Shown here: positions 36,205 through 45,477 of the stretch, piece by piece
Layout of the letters: every line of letters starts with the position of its first letter
How positions within the stretch are numbered: position 1 is the first letter of the stretch
Assembly: GCA_015057505.1 (NCBI GenBank)
Contig: SVEG01000009.1
Coordinates: 62,001-126,000 of the forward strand
Origin: Lachnospiraceae bacterium
GTDB taxonomy: Bacteria > Bacillota > Clostridia > Lachnospirales > Lachnospiraceae
Length of the DNA: 64,000 nucleotides
Direction of reading: 5' to 3'
Made by a program: the position numbers and the translations under genes
Notes under the pieces: generated by a model
Seen by the model: only the letters and a program-made list of their open reading frames with translations
Told to the model about the DNA's origin: nothing
The model's database searches: none

Positions 36205-38100
36205 TTATTTTTTATTTTTTTTGCGATTTCTCTTATTCCTCTCACTTGCCTTAAACACTCTGACTCTGTCTATAACAAGAATCAACACAACTATCACAAT
36301 GATTCCGATTCCGATAATAACAGCTTTCCACATCCAACTGCCCTTATCCTCATTGACATTTCCTGAGATTGCATCCTCTGTTGAAGATTCCGTCGTTTCC
36401 TCCGGTGTAGTGTCAGCATTTTCTTCGAAATTATCTGACGAAGTCTCCTCCGGTGTTATTGTCGGTTCTGATGTAGCTATCTCCTCGGGCGTGGTTATAG
36501 GTTCCGACGTCGTAGTTTCTTCCTGTGTAGTGTCAGTATTTTCTTCGAAATTATCCGGCGGAGTTTCCTGCTGTATTAATTCCTCTTCCATGAGTCGTTC
36601 TGCCTCTGCGAGGGCTTCCTTATACATAACAATAAACGTCTTCAAATCTCCCACGCGACTACTGTCATAGAGATTCGGTGCAAGCTCCGATATTACCCTG
36701 TGATTATATTTTTCCGTATAAGAATATGCTATATTCAACAAAAGCTGTTCACTGTTTCTTAAAGACGCAATCTCCATTCCTATTCCGGCTCCGCGCGAAT
36801 GCTGTCCTATGGGCACGGAAATCTCGGGAAGTCCAAGCGGAGATGAAAGTATGGAACAATTTGATGTCCACGGTTGGTCGTATACAAGAAGTCCTCCGTC
36901 GTCGGCTTTTCCCGTATACTGCGGCGATGACAAATATGTAGGAAAAATAACTGCTTCTATCTTATTATCTGCAAGCAATTTCTCAAAAGCTGCATAATAT
37001 TCATCCTTGGCATTTGCCCATCCTTCCCTGCTCTCCAAACAACTCTTTGACAGTTTAAAAATATCAGGCATGGACACTTCAACAACTTCTGCGCCGCAAG
37101 CCTTAAACTCCTCAACCGCATTCGCAAAAGCTGCCTCTATCTCATCATCTATAATTGCCGCTGTTCTGTCAGAACGTCCGGACACCTTATATGTAAGCTC
37201 CTTAATAAGGCCTATTCTCATTCCCTCAAGCGCATTGGCATCAAGATTCTCCGTATAAGTCCCTCCGCCAACCAATATATCCAGCATAATTGCCTGGTCT
37301 TTTACTGTTCTTGTAATTGCACCTGCCACATCTCTTCTTCTGTTAAGTGTTATACAACCTGTCCTGTCAACCAAACCATAAGTCGGTCGCAAAGATACAC
37401 AGCTGCTTAACGCCGCAGGAAAACGAAGAGACGAATTTGTATCCGTACCAAGTGATGCTACTGCAAAGTTAAGAGTAGTTGCAACCGAACTTCCTCCCGA
37501 AGAACCTCCTGCCGCAAGTTTGGTATTATAAGCATTAAGAGTCTCTCCAACCGTATCACTACAACTTCTTCGTGCACTTTCCGCTTCCTTACTCATATTG
37601 GTCTTACCGATGATTACTGCACCTTCATCAAGCATATATTGCACAACCGCTGCATTTACATCTGAAATCTCCGACTCAGAAAACTCCTTACCGTTAGTCG
37701 TATAATAGCCTTCATACTTAATATTATCCTTCACTACAATAGGCACTCCAAAAAGCTTACCCTTAGCCGTACCGTCCTCAATCGCCGCGTCTCTCTTATC
37801 AGCCTCCGCAAGTACATTGTCACAAAGCGTAATAAAACAATTGAAGGTCGGATTATATGCCTCAATTCTCTCAAGATAATACTCCGTAAGCTCACGGCAT
37901 GTAACAAGCCTCATATCAAGTGCTTCTCTCACGGATTCAATATCTGCTTCATAAAGCGCCGCAAGCAGCTCTTCTTTATTATATTCAATTGTCTTATCTT
38001 CAGTTATGCGTATGGAGCTTGTCGCTTTTTCAGCAAAAACCACACCTGCGGACAACATGCACATAACCAACACAAGCAACAATATCAGTCTCTTTTTCAT
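36205..38100 (-). CDS. Secreted, membrane-anchored amidase-signature hydrolase
   Basis: This 631-residue protein has a signal peptide (KKRLILLLVLVMCMLSAGVVFA). The amidase-signature domain (about 40-510) carries Lys in VVKDNIKYEG and the Ser cluster AGGSSGGSSVATT. A Thr/Glu/Pro-rich stalk (about 515-585) then leads to one membrane helix (AVIIGIGIIVIVVLILVI) and a basic tail. The enzyme therefore sits outside the cell and is held by its C-terminus. Two copies of DNFEEN-DTT-EETT show an internal repeat in the stalk. The substrate could be a peptide or carboxamide; nothing nearby identifies it. Gat-type tRNA amidation is excluded by export. Confidence 0.87.
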   Translation of the reverse strand: MKKRLILLLVLVMCMLSAGVVFAEKATSSIRITEDKTIEYNKEELLAALYEADIESVREALDMRLVTCRELTEYYLERIEAYNPTFNCFITLCDNVLAEADKRDAAIEDGTAKGKLFGVPIVVKDNIKYEGYYTTNGKEFSESEISDVNAAVVQYMLDEGAVIIGKTNMSKEAESARRSCSDTVGETLNAYNTKLAAGGSSGGSSVATTLNFAVASLGTDTNSSLRFPAALSSCVSLRPTYGLVDRTGCITLNRRRDVAGAITRTVKDQAIMLDILVGGGTYTENLDANALEGMRIGLIKELTYKVSGRSDRTAAIIDDEIEAAFANAVEEFKACGAEVVEVSMPDIFKLSKSCLESREGWANAKDEYYAAFEKLLADNKIEAVIFPTYLSSPQYTGKADDGGLLVYDQPWTSNCSILSSPLGLPEISVPIGQHSRGAGIGMEIASLRNSEQLLLNIAYSYTEKYNHRVISELAPNLYDSSRVGDLKTFIVMYKEALAEAERLMEEELIQQETPPDNFEENTDTTQEETTTSEPITTPEEIATSEPTITPEETSSDNFEENADTTPEETTESSTEDAISGNVNEDKGSWMWKAVIIGIGIIVIVVLILVIDRVRVFKASERNKRNRKKNKK

Positions 38101-38184
38101 TGGTAACCCTCAGATTCTATACTCTTTTGTGACCGTATTATATCATCCAAAAAATTTATTGTCAAAAAAAAATTAAAATAAGTG

Positions 38185-38221
38185 TTGACATTTATTATTT
38201 TATCTGATATATTGATATCAG
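38185..38221 (+). promoter_or_regulatory. Promoter and palindromic operator of the perR-like/rubrerythrin operon
   Basis: TTGACA (38185-38190), 17-bp spacer, TATATT (38208-38213). The perfect dyad CTGATAT-ATTG-ATATCAG (38204-38221) overlaps the -10 and suggests repression, probably by the Fur-family protein encoded next. It is not a good match to the B. subtilis Per box. Confidence 0.75.
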
Positions 38222-38251
38222 TAACAATTACTATTATTAAGGATGATAAAT

Positions 38252-38632
38252 ATGAAGCAGTTAAAATACAGCAGACAACGAGAAGCAATCATTAATTTCC
38301 TTGCCACACGCAAGGATCATCCAACAGCCGATGTAGTGTATGAACATATACGAAGCAAGTACCCGAACATCAGTCTTGGAACAGTTTATCGGAACTTGGC
38401 TCTTTTATCGGAGATTGGTGAAATTACGAAGTTGTCCTACGGGAACGGTGCGGACCACTTCGACGGCAATAACAAGCCACATTACCACTTTGTTTGTACA
38501 GAGTGTAATTCAGTATCGGATATCGAAGTAACTACGGTTCCTGACTTCACTCAGTTTACAGATTCAGACTTTGGTGGCAATATCGCCGGCTACTGCCTCC
38601 ACTTTTACGGCAAGTGCCCGGCCTGCAAATAA
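38252..38632 (+). CDS. Fur family regulator, PerR-like
   Basis: The 126-residue protein has the N-terminal winged helix (RQREAIINFLATRKDHPTAD, LGTVYRNLALLSE). The dimerisation/metal domain follows with HFDGNNKPHYHFVCTEC and a C-terminal CPAC, giving the two CXXC pairs of a structural zinc site. The HFDGN-HYHF pattern and the rubrerythrin neighbours point to peroxide sensing rather than iron uptake. I chose ATG 38252: AAGGATG is well spaced to it, and the ATG at 38243 is too close. The dyad at its promoter implies autoregulation. Confidence 0.88.
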   Translation: MKQLKYSRQREAIINFLATRKDHPTADVVYEHIRSKYPNISLGTVYRNLALLSEIGEITKLSYGNGADHFDGNNKPHYHFVCTECNSVSDIEVTTVPDFTQFTDSDFGGNIAGYCLHFYGKCPACK

Positions 38633-38681
38633 GAAACTAATAATTTTAAATATTTTATATAAGAAAAGGAGATTATAAACT

Positions 38682-39224
38682 ATGAAAAAATTTGTATGCG
38701 CAATCTGTGGTTATGTACATGAAGGAAACGAAGCACCGGAGCAGTGCCCTATTTGTAAAGCACCCGCTTCCAAGTTTGAAGAGCAGTCAGGCGAACTTAC
38801 ATGGGCAGCTGAGCACGTTGTTGGTGTAGCTCAGGGTGTTAGCGAAGACATTATTAAGGATTTACGCGATAACTTTACTGGAGAATGTACAGAAGTAGGT
38901 ATGTACCTTGCAATGGCAAGAGTTGCTCACAGAGAAGGATATCCTGAGATTGGTCTTTACTATGAGAAGGCAGCTTGGGAAGAGGCTGAACATGCAGCTA
39001 AGTTTGCTGAGTTACTCGGCGAAGTTGTAACTAACAACACAAAGAAAAACCTTGAACTTCGAGTTGCTGCTGAGAACGGTGCAACAGCAGGTAAATTTGA
39101 CCTTGCTAAGCGTGCCAAAGCTCAGGATCTTGACGCAATCCATGACACAGTTCATGAGATGGCCCGCGACGAAGCTCGCCACGGCAAAGCTTTCGAAGGC
39201 TTATTAAAGAGATACTTTAACTAA
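38682..39224 (+). CDS. Reverse rubrerythrin (rubredoxin domain N-terminal)
   Basis: Rubrerythrins reduce hydrogen peroxide in anaerobes. The 180-residue protein has its rubredoxin-type domain first ([17 protein letters not shown]) and the diiron four-helix domain after it ([54 protein letters not shown]). This is the reverse of the classical order. AAAAGGAG precedes the ATG. It lies between the PerR-like regulator and the rubredoxin that probably supplies its electrons. Confidence 0.94.
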   Translation: MKKFVCAICGYVHEGNEAPEQCPICKAPASKFEEQSGELTWAAEHVVGVAQGVSEDIIKDLRDNFTGECTEVGMYLAMARVAHREGYPEIGLYYEKAAWEEAEHAAKFAELLGEVVTNNTKKNLELRVAAENGATAGKFDLAKRAKAQDLDAIHDTVHEMARDEARHGKAFEGLLKRYFN

Positions 39225-39248
39225 TTGATTTTGAAAGGAGATTTTATT

Positions 39249-39404
39249 ATGCAGAAATATGTTTGTCCTTGTGGTTATGTATACGATCCCGAAATCGGTG
39301 ATCCCGATAACGGAATAGCTCCCGGCACACCTTGGGAAGAAGTGCCGGAGGACTGGGTATGTCCTGTTTGTACACTTGGTAAAGAGGTTTTTGAAGAAGA
39401 ATAA
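39249..39404 (+). CDS. Rubredoxin with CXC N-terminal iron motif
   Basis: The 51-residue electron carrier matches rubredoxin along its length: [20 protein letters not shown] followed by VCPVC. It is too short for ordinary ORF cut-offs. The first iron-binding knuckle reads [10 protein letters not shown], so only one residue separates the cysteines, whereas the standard form is CXXCG. The second is the usual CPVC. GAAAGGAGA lies ahead of the ATG, 24 nt after the rubrerythrin stop. It is the likely electron donor to rubrerythrin. Confidence 0.9.
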   Translation: MQKYVCPCGYVYDPEIGDPDNGIAPGTPWEEVPEDWVCPVCTLGKEVFEEE

Positions 39405-39420
39405 ATTTATCATAACAAAG

Positions 39421-39453
39421 AAAATCCCCGGAGTGTTAACTCCGGGGATTTTA
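39421..39453. terminator. Bidirectional terminator
   Basis: The stem AATCCCCGGAGT/ACTCCGGGGATT with loop GTTA has a TTT tail on the plus strand and AAAATCC giving T residues on the minus strand. It separates rubredoxin from the convergent AraC-GGDEF gene. Confidence 0.85.
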
Positions 39454-39462
39454 CTATCTTAT

Positions 39463-40275
39463 CTACTCCTTACTCACCTTTATCGCATCATGAAGTTCTC
39501 TAAACAGCTTATCATACTTTAATTGTTCACCTGAAAACTTTGTCGCAATAGCATACAGATTGAGCGGTATATCCTGTCCATCGTACTTAATTGTTTCTCC
39601 GTTATGGCTGAGAATCTCTTTAACGATTCCCTCCGCATACTCTAAAGAAGTACTACCTGTAAGCATGCAGAACTCATCACCACCGATTCGAAATACCATA
39701 TCTTCTTCTCCGGCCACGTTATTCATTCTGTTCATGGTCTCAAGGATAGCCAAATCTCCTGCCTTATGTGCAATTTCATTTATCGGCACAAGACTTTTAA
39801 TATCACAGCATACAAAATAACAATCTTTTCTCTCTTTGAATAAATCGTATAATTCACTTATATCAACATGTTTTCTTCTCATAATATAATCGTCTCCTTC
39901 TACATTAACAAGTCTTATGGCTCTCGGATACAATTCCGTGAACTTTTTACCGCGAAATTCGGAAGGATTACAGTTCCACACGTCCTTAAATGCGCGCGTA
40001 AAGGCTTCATGTGAACCGTAACCGTACTCCACGGCAATCTTAAGAATGGACTCATTAGGCTCCGTCGCTATACGTCTGCCCGCAAGCATCATTCTTCTGC
40101 GGATAATATACCCATGCACTGAAATTTTGTTTACATTCTGAAACAATTTTTCAAGAGTTGATTTGGAACAATGACAAGCCTGTGCTATATCTGCAGTCTT
40201 CATATCTTCATTCAAGTGCGCTTCAATATACTCCAGACTACTGACAAGCAAATCAATATTCTTCACATAAATCAA
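39463..40275 (-). CDS. AraC-type DNA-binding domain fused to a GGDEF domain
   Basis: The 270-residue protein puts an AraC double helix-turn-helix first (about 1-110: MKTADIAQACHCSKSTLEKLF, ILKIAVEYGYGSHEAFTRAF, CNPSEFRG). A short GGDEF-fold domain follows (about 150-270) with an intact FRIGGDEFCML. Only part of the usual upstream cyclase motif is visible (CCDIKSLVPINEIAHKAGD). It may make c-di-GMP or use the domain as a nucleotide sensor that controls DNA binding. No membrane segment. It is followed in the next intergenic space by promoterless AT-rich DNA and the convergent rubredoxin terminator. Confidence 0.85.
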   Translation of the reverse strand: MIYVKNIDLLVSSLEYIEAHLNEDMKTADIAQACHCSKSTLEKLFQNVNKISVHGYIIRRRMMLAGRRIATEPNESILKIAVEYGYGSHEAFTRAFKDVWNCNPSEFRGKKFTELYPRAIRLVNVEGDDYIMRRKHVDISELYDLFKERKDCYFVCCDIKSLVPINEIAHKAGDLAILETMNRMNNVAGEEDMVFRIGGDEFCMLTGSTSLEYAEGIVKEILSHNGETIKYDGQDIPLNLYAIATKFSGEQLKYDKLFRELHDAIKVSKE

Positions 40276-40359
40276 CTCCTCTTACGATATCGTAATTGTA
40301 TTGTAGCAAACAAAACGATTATATTTTTGATATTTTGAGTAAAATTCTATTTTATAAAA

Positions 40360-40402
40360 AAGACGCAACCTCTTACCTCACCGGATACAAAAGTTGCGTC
40401 TT
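40360..40402 (-). terminator. Terminator of the solute-binding lipoprotein gene
   Basis: On the minus strand AAGACGCAAC pairs with GTTGCGTCTT, followed by TTTTATAAAA. The loop is 23 nt. Confidence 0.75.
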
Positions 40403-40407
40403 ATACT

Positions 40408-41790
40408 TTAATCAATCTGAAGCTTCATCTGTAAATCAAGCTCCGTTATCTCCATGGCAACAAAACTCTTGATTTTTTCACGTATAAGCTTTCGACTCAA
40501 GGCCTCCTGCTCTTCTTCCGGAAGCGAAGAATCTATTTCTATATCCTCTCCGTCAATATCTTCCTTCCAAATACCATTCATCATAACTTCAAGCTCCATC
40601 CAGTAATTGGTCGTAGCCATAAGCTTCGGCAGAATTGCCGTATCTTCATACTGCTCAGCAATATGCTTCCATTCTTCATTGGGATAAACATCAAGTCTTC
40701 TCGCCGGAAGCTTCTTTACAGATGCATAGAAATTCTCCGCATATTCGTAAGTCAACGCTTTTGCAAATCTCTGTGCCGTCGCCTTATTACCTGAATACGG
40801 ATTGACAACCGCTGTATAATTTATAGAAACAGCCTTAGTATCGAGATTCTCATTAAGTGCAGGAATTGTACATATTCCGTAATTAATTCCGGAGGTTATA
40901 ATATCTGCAAGATGCTCCGTGTCACCCATTGTAAAAAGGATTTTTCCTTCCAAGAATTTCTTCAACACTTCATTGTAATTACTATCATCAGCATCAAAAT
41001 ATAACGTCTGATTAAGCTCTTTAAAAAATGTTACTGCCTCAATTACATTATCATTGGCAATATCAACGACAGATGCATCATCCCCGTATATACCGCCAAG
41101 ATTCATATATTCTCCTACAAAACCGTAACTGAAAAATAAATCAAGAACATCCCACTGTACAATTGTCTCTATTCCCGGATACTCATCACCTTCGTAATTA
41201 TTTGAAAAATCTATAATCTCCTGAAACGAAGCCGGCGCACTTACGTAATCCTTATTATACAAAAAGAATGATGTATCATAATAAAGTGGATATCCAAGAA
41301 GCTTACCCTTATACGTTGAGGCTGTAAGTGCAATATCAGGGTAGCTGTAATTATTATATAATGAGTCCGTATTCTCTTCTGCCAGCCCCGCAAGATATGC
41401 TTTTTCAAGCATCTCTGTATTAAGAATATAAACATCAGCCACATTTCCGTTTAAGGTCTCTTTATTAATTGATTCAAGATAATCAATGGATGAAACGAGT
41501 TCTACGCTAACATCAATATCATGCTCTGCCGAAAACATTAATGCACATGTCTTAATATAAGGTGTAAGCTCATCATTAGTATACCAAATATTAATTGATT
41601 CTTCTTCCTTAATCGCATTCATATAGTCCGTAGTGGACTCCGATGTTATAGTTGTTGTGGTTGTAACCTGACTCCCCTGCTCATCCCCCGTCGGATCGGT
41701 TGTTGCCTGTGTGCCGCAGCCTGTAAGTATTAATATTGCAAGTAACGCCGCCGCAATCCTCTGCAAAAACCTTCTTCGCACGTTTCTCAT
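40408..41790 (-). CDS. Extracellular solute-binding lipoprotein (orphan)
   Basis: The 460-residue protein has a lipoprotein signal (AAALLAILILTGCGTQ), a Thr/Ser-rich spacer and a periplasmic-binding fold. INIWYTNDELTPYIKTCALMF, ADVYILNTEMLEKAYLAGL and GYPLYYDTSFFLYNKDYVSAP resemble family 1 sugar receptors. The final 60 residues are rich in Glu (SSLPEEEQEALSRKLIREKI). No permease or ATPase gene adjoins it, so it is an orphan receptor or part of a separate system. It starts 18 nt downstream of the argB stop and may be co-transcribed with argJ-argB. Confidence 0.82.
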   Translation of the reverse strand: MRNVRRRFLQRIAAALLAILILTGCGTQATTDPTGDEQGSQVTTTTTITSESTTDYMNAIKEEESINIWYTNDELTPYIKTCALMFSAEHDIDVSVELVSSIDYLESINKETLNGNVADVYILNTEMLEKAYLAGLAEENTDSLYNNYSYPDIALTASTYKGKLLGYPLYYDTSFFLYNKDYVSAPASFQEIIDFSNNYEGDEYPGIETIVQWDVLDLFFSYGFVGEYMNLGGIYGDDASVVDIANDNVIEAVTFFKELNQTLYFDADDSNYNEVLKKFLEGKILFTMGDTEHLADIITSGINYGICTIPALNENLDTKAVSINYTAVVNPYSGNKATAQRFAKALTYEYAENFYASVKKLPARRLDVYPNEEWKHIAEQYEDTAILPKLMATTNYWMELEVMMNGIWKEDIDGEDIEIDSSLPEEEQEALSRKLIREKIKSFVAMEITELDLQMKLQID

Positions 41791-41808
41791 AAAAAACTTC
41801 TCCTTATT

Positions 41809-42708
41809 CTAGGCTCCTGTATAAAACTTGGTCTCAGAATCATGAAGAATAGCTGTCCCAATACCCTTATGGGTAAAAATCTCAAGCAATAAGCAATGCG
41901 GAATTCTTCCGTCAAGAATATGTACTCTTGAAACACCGTTCTCAATCGCATCAATACAGTTATTAAGCTTCGGAAGCATGCCGCCGCCGATATTACCTGT
42001 CCCGATAAGCTTATTAGCCTCCTCGATTGTAAGTTCGGAAATAAGCGTGCTCTTATCACTTGGATCTGCATATACGCCTTCAATGTCCGTAAGGAACGCA
42101 AGCTTCTCTGCGTTAACCGCTCTTGCGATAGCACAAGCTGCATCATCAGCATTGATGTTGTAAGTGTAAAAATTCTCATCCATACCGATGGGACAGATTA
42201 CCGGAAGGAAATCCTTCTCAAGTAAATCATAGATTACCTTAGGATTAACCTCTGTAACCTCACCTACAAAACCGATATCCTTGCCGTCAGAATACTTCTT
42301 CTCAACCTTAAGAAGGCCGCCGTCCTTACCGCTGATACCAACTGCTTTAACACCGAGCTGCTGTACAAGTGTAACAAGATCCTTGTTAACCTTACCGAGA
42401 ACCATCTCCGCAATCTCCATAGTCTCTGCATCAGTAACACGAAGTCCGTTAACAAACTGTGCTTCTTTACCAACCTTGTTAACCCACTTGCTGATTTCCT
42501 TGCCGCCGCCGTGTACAATAATCGGCTTAAAACCTACAAGCTTAAGCAAAGTAACATCTTCAATAACTTTCTTCTTCAATTCTTCATCAACCATGGCACT
42601 ACCGCCATACTTTACAACAATAATCTTACGGTTAAAACGCTGAATATAAGGCAACGCCTCAATCAAAACCTGAGCTTTTTCCAAAAGCTGTTCCATTCCT
42701 TTTTCCAT
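41809..42708 (-). CDS. argB: N-acetylglutamate kinase
   Basis: ArgB phosphorylates N-acetylglutamate, the second step of arginine synthesis. The 299-residue protein has the amino-acid-kinase core with [59 protein letters not shown] and [14 protein letters not shown]. The N-terminal helix ([25 protein letters not shown]) is typical of hexameric, arginine-inhibited forms, so feedback inhibition is likely. AGGAGGAA-type spacing precedes the ATG, 9 nt after argJ. Confidence 0.95.
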   Translation of the reverse strand: MEKGMEQLLEKAQVLIEALPYIQRFNRKIIVVKYGGSAMVDEELKKKVIEDVTLLKLVGFKPIIVHGGGKEISKWVNKVGKEAQFVNGLRVTDAETMEIAEMVLGKVNKDLVTLVQQLGVKAVGISGKDGGLLKVEKKYSDGKDIGFVGEVTEVNPKVIYDLLEKDFLPVICPIGMDENFYTYNINADDAACAIARAVNAEKLAFLTDIEGVYADPSDKSTLISELTIEEANKLIGTGNIGGGMLPKLNNCIDAIENGVSRVHILDGRIPHCLLLEIFTHKGIGTAILHDSETKFYTGA

Positions 42709-42717
42709 AAGTTCCTC

Positions 42718-43941
42718 CTATGAGCGGTAGTCCGCATTTATTTTAACATAATCGTAGGTCAAATCGCAACCCCAAGCCGTAGCACTTTCGTACCCCATTT
42801 TCATATCTGCAATGGCTGTAACCTCAGATTCTGACAAAATTTTGGTTGCTTCCTCCTCGCTGTAGCCTGTTGAAGTACCGTTCTCAACAATTTTGAGCTT
42901 GCCTGCCGCACTTTCAAAATAAAGGTCAACCTTCTCAGGGTCAAATCTTACACCTGAGTAACCAAGTGCACAAAGAATTCTTCCCCAGTTCGCATCATGT
43001 CCGAAAATTGCTGCCTTTGTAAGACTTGATGTTACTACTGATTTACTTAAAATTCTTGCGTTCTCCTTAGTGTCTGCATTAAGAACCTTAACTTCAAAAA
43101 GTGCTGTTGCACCTTCACCGTCACCTGCGATTTTCTTACTAAGACCTGTCATAACTGCATTAAGTGCCTTGCAAAACTCTTCGTAATCTGCATTCTCCTC
43201 TGTAATCTCTGCATTTCCTGCAAGACCGTTTGCCATAAGAAGCACACTGTCATTGGTTGAAGTATCTCCGTCAACAGAAATCATATTAAATGTATCATTT
43301 ACATCTGCCTTAAGTGCCTTTGTAAGAAGCTCCTTGCTGATTGCAACGTCAGTAGTTACAAAGCAAAGCATCGTAGCCATGTTCGGGTGAATCATACCTG
43401 AGCCTTTGCACATACCGCCGATAACAGCAGTTTTACCGCCAACTTCAAATTCATAAGCAACCTGCTTGGATACAGTATCCGTAGTCATAATAGCCTCTGC
43501 CGCAAGTGTTCCTGCATCAAGGCTTCCGCTTAAGGTTGCCTTTAATAAAGGAATACCCGCCTTAATCGTATCCATCGGAAGCTGTTTGCCGATAACACCT
43601 GTAGATGCAAGTAATACTGCGTCTGCCGGAATGCCAAGGCATTCGCTTGCCGCATTGGCTGTCTCGAGGCAGTAGCCGTAACCCTCCTCGCCCGTACATG
43701 CATTGGCAACACCACTATTTATAACAACTGCCTGAACAAACTCAGATTCCATAACAACCTTACTGTCCCACTTAACAGGCGCTGCCTTTACAACATTTGT
43801 CGTAAAAGTTCCTGCTGCCTCACAAGGTGCAGTACTGAAAACCATCGCCATGTCTTTTTTCTTATTCTTCTTGATTCCCGCATACACGCCTGTCGCAAGA
43901 AATCCTTTTGCAGCCGTAACGCCGCCTTCTATCTTTTTCAT
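42718..43941 (-). CDS. argJ: Bifunctional glutamate N-acetyltransferase/ornithine acetyltransferase
   Basis: ArgJ recycles the acetyl group between N-acetylornithine and glutamate. The 407-residue precursor has the autoproteolysis site in EAIMTTDTVSKQ (cut before Thr), with KGFLATGVYAGIKK at the start and GHDANWGRILCALGYSG near the end. I chose the third ATG (43941) because GGAAAGGA is correctly spaced to it; two ATGs upstream add six residues. It leads the argJ-argB unit, divergent from argG. argC, argD and argH are not in the window. Confidence 0.94.
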   Translation of the reverse strand: MKKIEGGVTAAKGFLATGVYAGIKKNKKKDMAMVFSTAPCEAAGTFTTNVVKAAPVKWDSKVVMESEFVQAVVINSGVANACTGEEGYGYCLETANAASECLGIPADAVLLASTGVIGKQLPMDTIKAGIPLLKATLSGSLDAGTLAAEAIMTTDTVSKQVAYEFEVGGKTAVIGGMCKGSGMIHPNMATMLCFVTTDVAISKELLTKALKADVNDTFNMISVDGDTSTNDSVLLMANGLAGNAEITEENADYEEFCKALNAVMTGLSKKIAGDGEGATALFEVKVLNADTKENARILSKSVVTSSLTKAAIFGHDANWGRILCALGYSGVRFDPEKVDLYFESAAGKLKIVENGTSTGYSEEEATKILSESEVTAIADMKMGYESATAWGCDLTYDYVKINADYRS

Positions 43942-44061
43942 ATAAGTCATCCTTTCCATAGAATCTCTTTCTTCTATTATAAATAAATAACGAATTTATG
44001 CAATCTAAATTTATTTTAAATTGCTTAAAATCGTAAATTTTTCATAATTATACATCTGTTA

Positions 44062-44142
44062 TGCATATTATGCAAGCTATTTTTAATATTTTTGAATATT
44101 TTTTAAAATGTGCTTGCATATTTTTGCATGATGATGTATATT
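44062..44142 (+). promoter_or_regulatory. argG promoter with two ArgR-like operator boxes
   Basis: The promoter is TTGCAT (44114-44119), 17-bp spacer and TATATT (44137-44142). Two similar AT-rich dyads, TGCATATTATGCA (44062-44074) and TGCATATTTTTGCA (44115-44128), are about five helical turns apart. The second overlaps the -35. Spacing and shape resemble ArgR/AhrC boxes; the regulator is not in the window. Confidence 0.65.
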
Positions 44143-44150
44143 GTTAAAAG

Positions 44151-44188
44151 AGTTTGCAGCGCAAACTTTTTTGGAAACGTAGTTTCCC
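44151..44188 (+). promoter_or_regulatory. Two small hairpins in the argG leader
   Basis: AGTTTGC-AGC-GCAAACT followed by TTTTTT (44151-44173), then GGAAAC-GTA-GTTTCC (44174-44188). The first looks like a terminator but lies only a few bases after the predicted start site, so a role in transcript stability is as likely. Confidence 0.45.
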
Positions 44189-44231
44189 TTAATGAATAAA
44201 AATTTAAAACGCAATATAGGAGGCATTACCA

Positions 44232-45449
44232 ATGAAAGAAAAAGTTATTCTTGCGTACTCAGGTGGTCTTGATACTACCGCAATTATACCCTGGTTACAG
44301 GAAAACTACGATTATGATGTAGTTTGTGTTTGTGCAGACGTAGGACAGGGCAACGAGCTTGACGGTTTGGAGGAGAGAGCTAAACTTTCAGGCGCAACCA
44401 AATTATACATAGAAGACCTTGTAGATGAATTCGTAGATGACTACGTAATCCCTACAGTACAGGCTAATGCAGTTTATGAGAACAAATATTTACTCGGAAC
44501 ATCTTTCGCAAGACCCGTAATCGCTAAGCGTCTTGTTGAAATCGCTCGTAAAGAGGGCGCTGTTGCCATCTGCCACGGTGCAACAGGTAAAGGTAACGAC
44601 CAGGTTCGTTTTGAGCTTACAATCAAGGCACTTGCTCCCGACCTTAAAATCATCGCTCCCTGGAGATGCAACGATACATGGAAGATGCAGTCACGTGAAG
44701 ACGAGATTGAATACTGTAAGGCACACGGAATTGACCTTCCGTTCTCAGCTGACAACAGCTACAGCCGTGACCGTAACCTCTGGCACATCAGCCATGAAGG
44801 CCTTGAGCTTGAGGACCCGGCTAACGAGCCTAACTACGATCACTTACTTGTTCTCGGTGTTTCACCCGAGAAGGCTCCCGATGAAGGCGAATATGTAACA
44901 CTTTCTTTTGAAAAGGGTGTTCCCACAGCAATCAACGGCGAGAAGATGAAAGCATCTGACATTATCCGTAAGCTTAACGCACTCGGCGGCAAGCACGGTA
45001 TTGGTATCGTTGATATCGTTGAGAACCGTGTTGTTGGTATGAAGTCACGTGGTGTATACGAGACACCCGGCGGAACAATCCTTATGGAAGCTCATACACA
45101 GCTTGAGGAGCTTATCCTTGACCGTCCTACACTTTCATACAAGAAGCTTGTTGCTAACGAATTTGCTAACCTTGTATACGAAGGAAAATGGTTCACACCT
45201 CTTCGCAAGGCACTTCAGGCATTCGTTGAGTCTACACAGGAGCAGGTAACAGGTGAAGTTAAGTTTAAGCTTTACAAGGGCAACATCATCAAAGCCGGCA
45301 CAACTTCTCCGTACTCACTTTACAGCGAGTCACTTGCAAGCTTCACAACAGGTGAGCTTTATGACCACCATGACGCAGAAGGCTTCATTAACCTCTTCGG
45401 TCTTTCAATGAAAGTTCGCGCAATGAAGGAAGCAGAGCTTAACAAGTAA
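44232..45449 (+). CDS. argG: Argininosuccinate synthase
   Basis: ArgG joins citrulline and aspartate at the cost of ATP to AMP. The 405-residue protein shows the PP-loop [89 protein letters not shown] typical of the type I enzyme. GGAGG precedes the ATG by seven bases. It is divergent from argJB, and ArgR-like boxes cover its promoter. Confidence 0.96.
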   Translation: MKEKVILAYSGGLDTTAIIPWLQENYDYDVVCVCADVGQGNELDGLEERAKLSGATKLYIEDLVDEFVDDYVIPTVQANAVYENKYLLGTSFARPVIAKRLVEIARKEGAVAICHGATGKGNDQVRFELTIKALAPDLKIIAPWRCNDTWKMQSREDEIEYCKAHGIDLPFSADNSYSRDRNLWHISHEGLELEDPANEPNYDHLLVLGVSPEKAPDEGEYVTLSFEKGVPTAINGEKMKASDIIRKLNALGGKHGIGIVDIVENRVVGMKSRGVYETPGGTILMEAHTQLEELILDRPTLSYKKLVANEFANLVYEGKWFTPLRKALQAFVESTQEQVTGEVKFKLYKGNIIKAGTTSPYSLYSESLASFTTGELYDHHDAEGFINLFGLSMKVRAMKEAELNK

Positions 45450-45477
45450 TATATATATAGTTTATATACAAAACAAT

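Noticed and set aside
36205..38100. GatA subunit of the tRNA amidotransferase
   Set aside because: A signal peptide, stalk and C-terminal membrane helix place it outside the cell, and gatB/gatC are absent.
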